From Bacteroidaceae bacterium (GTDB taxonomy: Bacteria; Bacteroidota; Bacteroidia; Bacteroidales; Bacteroidaceae): DNA of 63,163 nt. The position numbers and the translations under genes were made by a program. This document shows, piece by piece, positions 60,447 through 63,163 of this stretch. The stretch is taken from NCBI GenBank assembly GCA_017622495.1, contig JAGAQY010000038.1, positions 1 to 63,163 on the forward strand, read 5' to 3'. Each line of letters starts with the position of its first letter. Within the stretch, counting starts at the first letter, position 1. The notes under the pieces were generated by a model. That model made no database searches. It worked only from the letters and a program-made list of their open reading frames with translations, and had not been told where the DNA came from.

Positions 60447-61205
60447 ATGAGCGAACAGGAAAAGATGGTGCTGCGTGCCGAGCACTTGGTGAAGAAGTAT
60501 GGCAAGCGTACGGTGGTCAACGACGTGACGTTCGATGTGAAGCAGGGCGAGATCGTGGGGCTGCTCGGTCCGAACGGAGCGGGCAAGACTACCTCATTCT
60601 ATATGACTACCGGCCTGGTGGTGCCCAACGGAGGACGTATCTTCATTGACAATCAGGAGATAACCAAAGAGCCCGTGTACAAGCGTGCCCGTGTAGGCAT
60701 CGGCTACCTGGCTCAGGAGGCCAGCGTATTCCGCAAGATGAGTGTAGAAGACAATATCGCCTCGGTGCTCGAGATGACGGGCAGGCCCAAGGAGTACCAG
60801 AAGGAGAAACTGGAGAGCCTCATAGCCGAGTTTCGCCTGCAGAAGGTGCGCAAGAACCTGGGCGACCAGCTCTCTGGTGGCGAGCGCCGCCGCACCGAGA
60901 TAGCCCGTTGCCTGGCCATCGACCCCAAGTTTATCATGCTCGACGAGCCCTTTGCCGGTGTCGACCCCATTGCCGTGGAAGACATCCAGCAGATAGTGTG
61001 GCGCCTCAAGGACAAGAACATCGGCATCCTCATCACCGACCACAACGTGCAGGAGACCCTCTCCATCACCGACCGCGCCTACCTGCTCTTCGAGGGGCGC
61101 ATCCTCTTCGAGGGCACACCCGAGGAGCTGGCAGCCAACGCCACCGTTCGCGCCAAGTACCTGAGCAACAGTTTCGTATTACGCAAGAAGGAATTTCAAC
61201 TATGA
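60447..61205 (+). CDS. lptB: LPS export ABC transporter ATP-binding protein LptB
   Basis: 252 aa ATPase powering extraction of lipopolysaccharide by LptFG. Walker [18 protein letters not shown]-loop [18 protein letters not shown] (typical of LptB), signature [16 protein letters not shown], Walker [16 protein letters not shown] and HNV-type H-loop [15 protein letters not shown]. The tail ([15 protein letters not shown]) overlaps the next gene by ATGA. The promoter is repeat-borne. Confidence 0.96.
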   Translation: MSEQEKMVLRAEHLVKKYGKRTVVNDVTFDVKQGEIVGLLGPNGAGKTTSFYMTTGLVVPNGGRIFIDNQEITKEPVYKRARVGIGYLAQEASVFRKMSVEDNIASVLEMTGRPKEYQKEKLESLIAEFRLQKVRKNLGDQLSGGERRRTEIARCLAIDPKFIMLDEPFAGVDPIAVEDIQQIVWRLKDKNIGILITDHNVQETLSITDRAYLLFEGRILFEGTPEELAANATVRAKYLSNSFVLRKKEFQL

Positions 61206-62815
61206 AGATAAAGATATTGCTATCTGCACTATGTCTTTTGTGCGAGATGCAGTCTGTGGCCTACGGGCAGCGGTCAGATGATAATTGTCAATTCTCAATT
61301 GTCAATTCTCAATTGTATAATGTTCCGCCGCGCAGAGAAATACGTCATAAGATAAAGCAATCAACGGCGAGCGGTCAACAGCCGGAGGACAATTGTCAAT
61401 TCTCAATTGTCAATTCTCAATTGTCCACCCGCATCTCGGGCGAGTATGTCATGAGCGACTTCCCCACCACAGGCGAAGCCCGCGGGGTAGTCATCCTGGC
61501 AGCCTTTGCCGATGTGCCCTTCTCCGTCAGCGCCGACAGCATCCATGAGCTCCTGAGCCACCGCTACAATGCCGACGACTACAGCGAGGAGGTCAACTTC
61601 AAGGAGTACAGCGCCGTGTTTGGCCGTGAGCTACCCCTGCAGGCCACCATTCCCGGCAGTGCCCGCGACTACTTCCGCACCCAGTCGATGGGGCATTTTG
61701 TGCCCTCGTTCGATGTCATAGGCCCCGTCACGCTCGACAATCCCCGAGCCTACTATGGTGCCAACAACGAGAATGGCGACGACACCAACACCTCGGCCAT
61801 GATACGTGAGGCCTGCGAGAAAGCATACAACCAAGGACTTACCGACTTCACCGACTACGACAACGACGGCGACGGTGCCGTAGACTTCGTGTACGTGGTA
61901 TATGCCGGCAGCGATGAAGCGCAGACAGGCATCGAGGAGTGCGTGTGGGCCAAGTCGGCCACCGTATCGCTCACCCTGGGCAACATGCGCATCAGGCGCT
62001 ATGCCTGCTCCAGCGAACTGGTCATCGACCTCCCCGTAGTGGCAGGCATAGGCACCTTCGTGCACGAGTTTGGCCACATACTCGGTCTGCCCGACTTCTA
62101 CAACACCCGTGCCGACGACTTCACCATGGACATGTGGAGCGTGATGGACTACGGCATGTACAATGCCGAGGGCTTCGTGCCCTGCGCCTACACCGCCTTT
62201 GAGCGCTACTCGCTCGGGTGGCTCCCCATGCACACGCTCGATGCCCCAGCCACCATCAGCCTCGGCACCACCGAGGAAGAGGGCACAGGCTACCGCATCT
62301 TCACCTCCGAGCTTGACCCCGACGGCCTCATCACCGAGGCCGACACCGCCTCGTACTACCTCATCGAGACCATCCGTCAGGAGGGGTGGAACCGCTATGC
62401 CCCTGCCAGCGGCCTGCTCATCTCCGAGGTCACCTACCTCAAGTCGGCATGGCGGGGCAATACCGTGAACGTAGACTCCCGTCACCGCCACTGCATAGTG
62501 CCGGCCAACAACAGCTACAACTACAAGACGGCCAACAAACACCTCTTCGGCACCGCCAACCACGAGTTTACCCTCACCACCACGCCCGCCTCCATCACCC
62601 AGTTCGGTGCTGCCATGGACAAGCCCCTCACCGACATCCACTACGACAAGGCCACCGGCCACACCACCTTCCACTTCCGCGGAGGCACAGGCATCAGCCA
62701 CTCCCCACTCCCCACTCCCCACGCACCACTCATCTACGACCTTCAGGGACGTCCCGTCCAGAAGCCGCAGCGTGGACTCTATATCGTGGAAGGGGAGAAA
62801 CACTTGGCCTACTGA
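61202..62815 (+). CDS. Secreted M6-family metalloprotease
   Basis: 537 aa. Signal peptide [22 protein letters not shown]; then residues 25-80 contain two copies of the array-encoded peptide [12 protein letters not shown]; the protease domain starts near 90 ([15 protein letters not shown]) with the zinc motif [14 protein letters not shown] and [11 protein letters not shown]. The C-terminal tail [21 protein letters not shown] matches Bacteroidales surface-protein tails, and another 7-mer array encodes [10 protein letters not shown] in front of it. The ATG lies within the lptB stop (ATGA, 61202-61205). The substrate is unknown. Confidence 0.9.
   Translation: MKIKILLSALCLLCEMQSVAYGQRSDDNCQFSIVNSQLYNVPPRREIRHKIKQSTASGQQPEDNCQFSIVNSQLSTRISGEYVMSDFPTTGEARGVVILAAFADVPFSVSADSIHELLSHRYNADDYSEEVNFKEYSAVFGRELPLQATIPGSARDYFRTQSMGHFVPSFDVIGPVTLDNPRAYYGANNENGDDTNTSAMIREACEKAYNQGLTDFTDYDNDGDGAVDFVYVVYAGSDEAQTGIEECVWAKSATVSLTLGNMRIRRYACSSELVIDLPVVAGIGTFVHEFGHILGLPDFYNTRADDFTMDMWSVMDYGMYNAEGFVPCAYTAFERYSLGWLPMHTLDAPATISLGTTEEEGTGYRIFTSELDPDGLITEADTASYYLIETIRQEGWNRYAPASGLLISEVTYLKSAWRGNTVNVDSRHRHCIVPANNSYNYKTANKHLFGTANHEFTLTTTPASITQFGAAMDKPLTDIHYDKATGHTTFHFRGGTGISHSPLPTPHAPLIYDLQGRPVQKPQRGLYIVEGEKHLAY
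61283..61425 (+). repeat. Two in-frame 7-mer arrays in the M6 protease gene
   Basis: Array 1 (61283-61317) and array 2 (61391-61425) each alternate AATTGTC and AATTCTC for five units. Both are read as [10 protein letters not shown]. The 73 bp between them also looks like low-constraint sequence. Both lie between the signal peptide and the protease domain. Confidence 0.9.
62700..62727 (+). repeat. In-frame 7-mer array in the M6 protease gene (ACTCCCC)
   Basis: Three exact ACTCCCC units and ACGCACC, read as [10 protein letters not shown] just before the C-terminal tail. A third array in the same gene with another unit sequence. Confidence 0.8.
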
Positions 62816-63163
62816 GCCCGTTTGCAACACACAGTCCTATACCGCTGGTGTACCCGTCACGGCTCGCAAGTGTACCCCAATACCCTATATGGCGAAAGTT
62901 CATAAATCGGTTGGCTTTGGCAGAGCAAGCAAGCCATCTTAAAGCGTAACTTTATATTGGCAGAGATTCCTCGTCGCTGCTCCCTGTCGGGATAGCACCT
63001 TTGTAAAGCGTAAACTCATATATAGGGCAGACGCATCAGAAATATCTATGTAGATGTTGATTTCTATTCTCAGAAAATCAATTTATTAGTCTCACACAGA
63101 TCTCACGAATCTCACAGAGAACGCATCGTTACACTCGCGTTTGCCATCCGGTTGCAAACACTC
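62816..63163. other. Gene-free end of the window
   Basis: No gene supported. There is a run of short ATCTCAC repeats (63094-63120: CTCACACAGATCTCACGAAT...) and CT-rich sequence. No terminator or promoter is clear after the M6 gene. Confidence 0.5.

Noticed and set aside
1..63163. CRISPR array, rRNA operon, phage or secretion gene cluster
   Set aside because: Repeats in the window are short tandem or foldback types without regular spacers; no rRNA sequences or cas, phage structural or secretion genes are visible.

Overview
The window looks like a chromosomal segment of an anaerobic Bacteroidales bacterium, probably Prevotellaceae-like; I do not go to genus. The evidence is a serine palmitoyltransferase/epimerase pair, DUF4834 and DUF3467 proteins, a fused 2-hydroxyacyl-CoA dehydratase activase, M6 and M64 peptidases and a periplasmic Reg_prop/Y_Y_Y sensor. 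Nearly every gene is preceded by the Bacteroidetes promoter signature (TTTG or TTG, about 20 nt, then TAnnTTTG). Most content is housekeeping; the unusual material is repetitive DNA, inside genes as well as between them.

Layout. 1-700: start of a tyrosine integrase, tRNA-Phe and tRNA-Pro(CGG). 821-4653: degenerate aspartyl-protease-like protein, dihydrolipoyl dehydrogenase, inositol-3-phosphate synthase. 4749-10084 (minus): DUF3467, ftsZ, ftsA, recG. 10955-12889: tRNA-Pro(GGG), aroA, small membrane protein. 12921-16409 (minus): membrane protein and GH51 arabinofuranosidase. 16571-22490 (minus): ilvC, ilvN, ilvB and ilvD, with an Ile/Leu/Val-rich leader peptide and terminator/antiterminator before ilvB. 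22587-29777 (minus): Ca2+-type P-ATPase, mntP, sphingolipid pair, cardiolipin synthase. 29780-30875 has no convincing gene and carries a large inverted repeat and a foldback element. 30876-43041: DnaJ/TerB protein and partner, AraC regulator, M64 peptidase, ilvE, membrane-anchored sensor-regulator, LamG/lyase protein. 43231-49953: DUF4834, pssA, psd, dnaE, trxA and a small acidic protein. 50249-56652: secreted small protein, NhaD antiporter, giant BcrAD-type activase. 56662-62815: methyltransferase, FNT-family transporter, mlaF/mlaE, lptB and M6 peptidase.

The genes sketch three themes: branched-chain amino-acid synthesis (ilvD, ilvBNC, ilvE) with visible attenuation; envelope lipid synthesis and transport (spt, epimerase, inositol phosphate synthase, cls, pssA, psd, mlaEF, lptB); and growth/replication functions (ftsAZ, dnaE, recG).

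Two repeat systems stand out. First, short arrays with a 7-nt period (for example GTCAATT, GACAACA, CAATTCT, GAGTTAT, GAGTTTA, ACTCCCC) occur between genes, directly before start codons, and in frame inside aroA, ilvD, the BcrAD-type activase and the M6 peptidase. Because 7 is not a multiple of 3, an exact 7-mer array gives the same cyclic heptapeptide in every frame. An 81-bp foldback element is likewise inserted in frame in the P-type ATPase. Second, a dispersed element whose end is a promoter (TTTG-N20-TAATTTTG, with CTCGGCTTGCAC in the spacer) sits before ftsA, recG, dnaE, mlaE and lptB.
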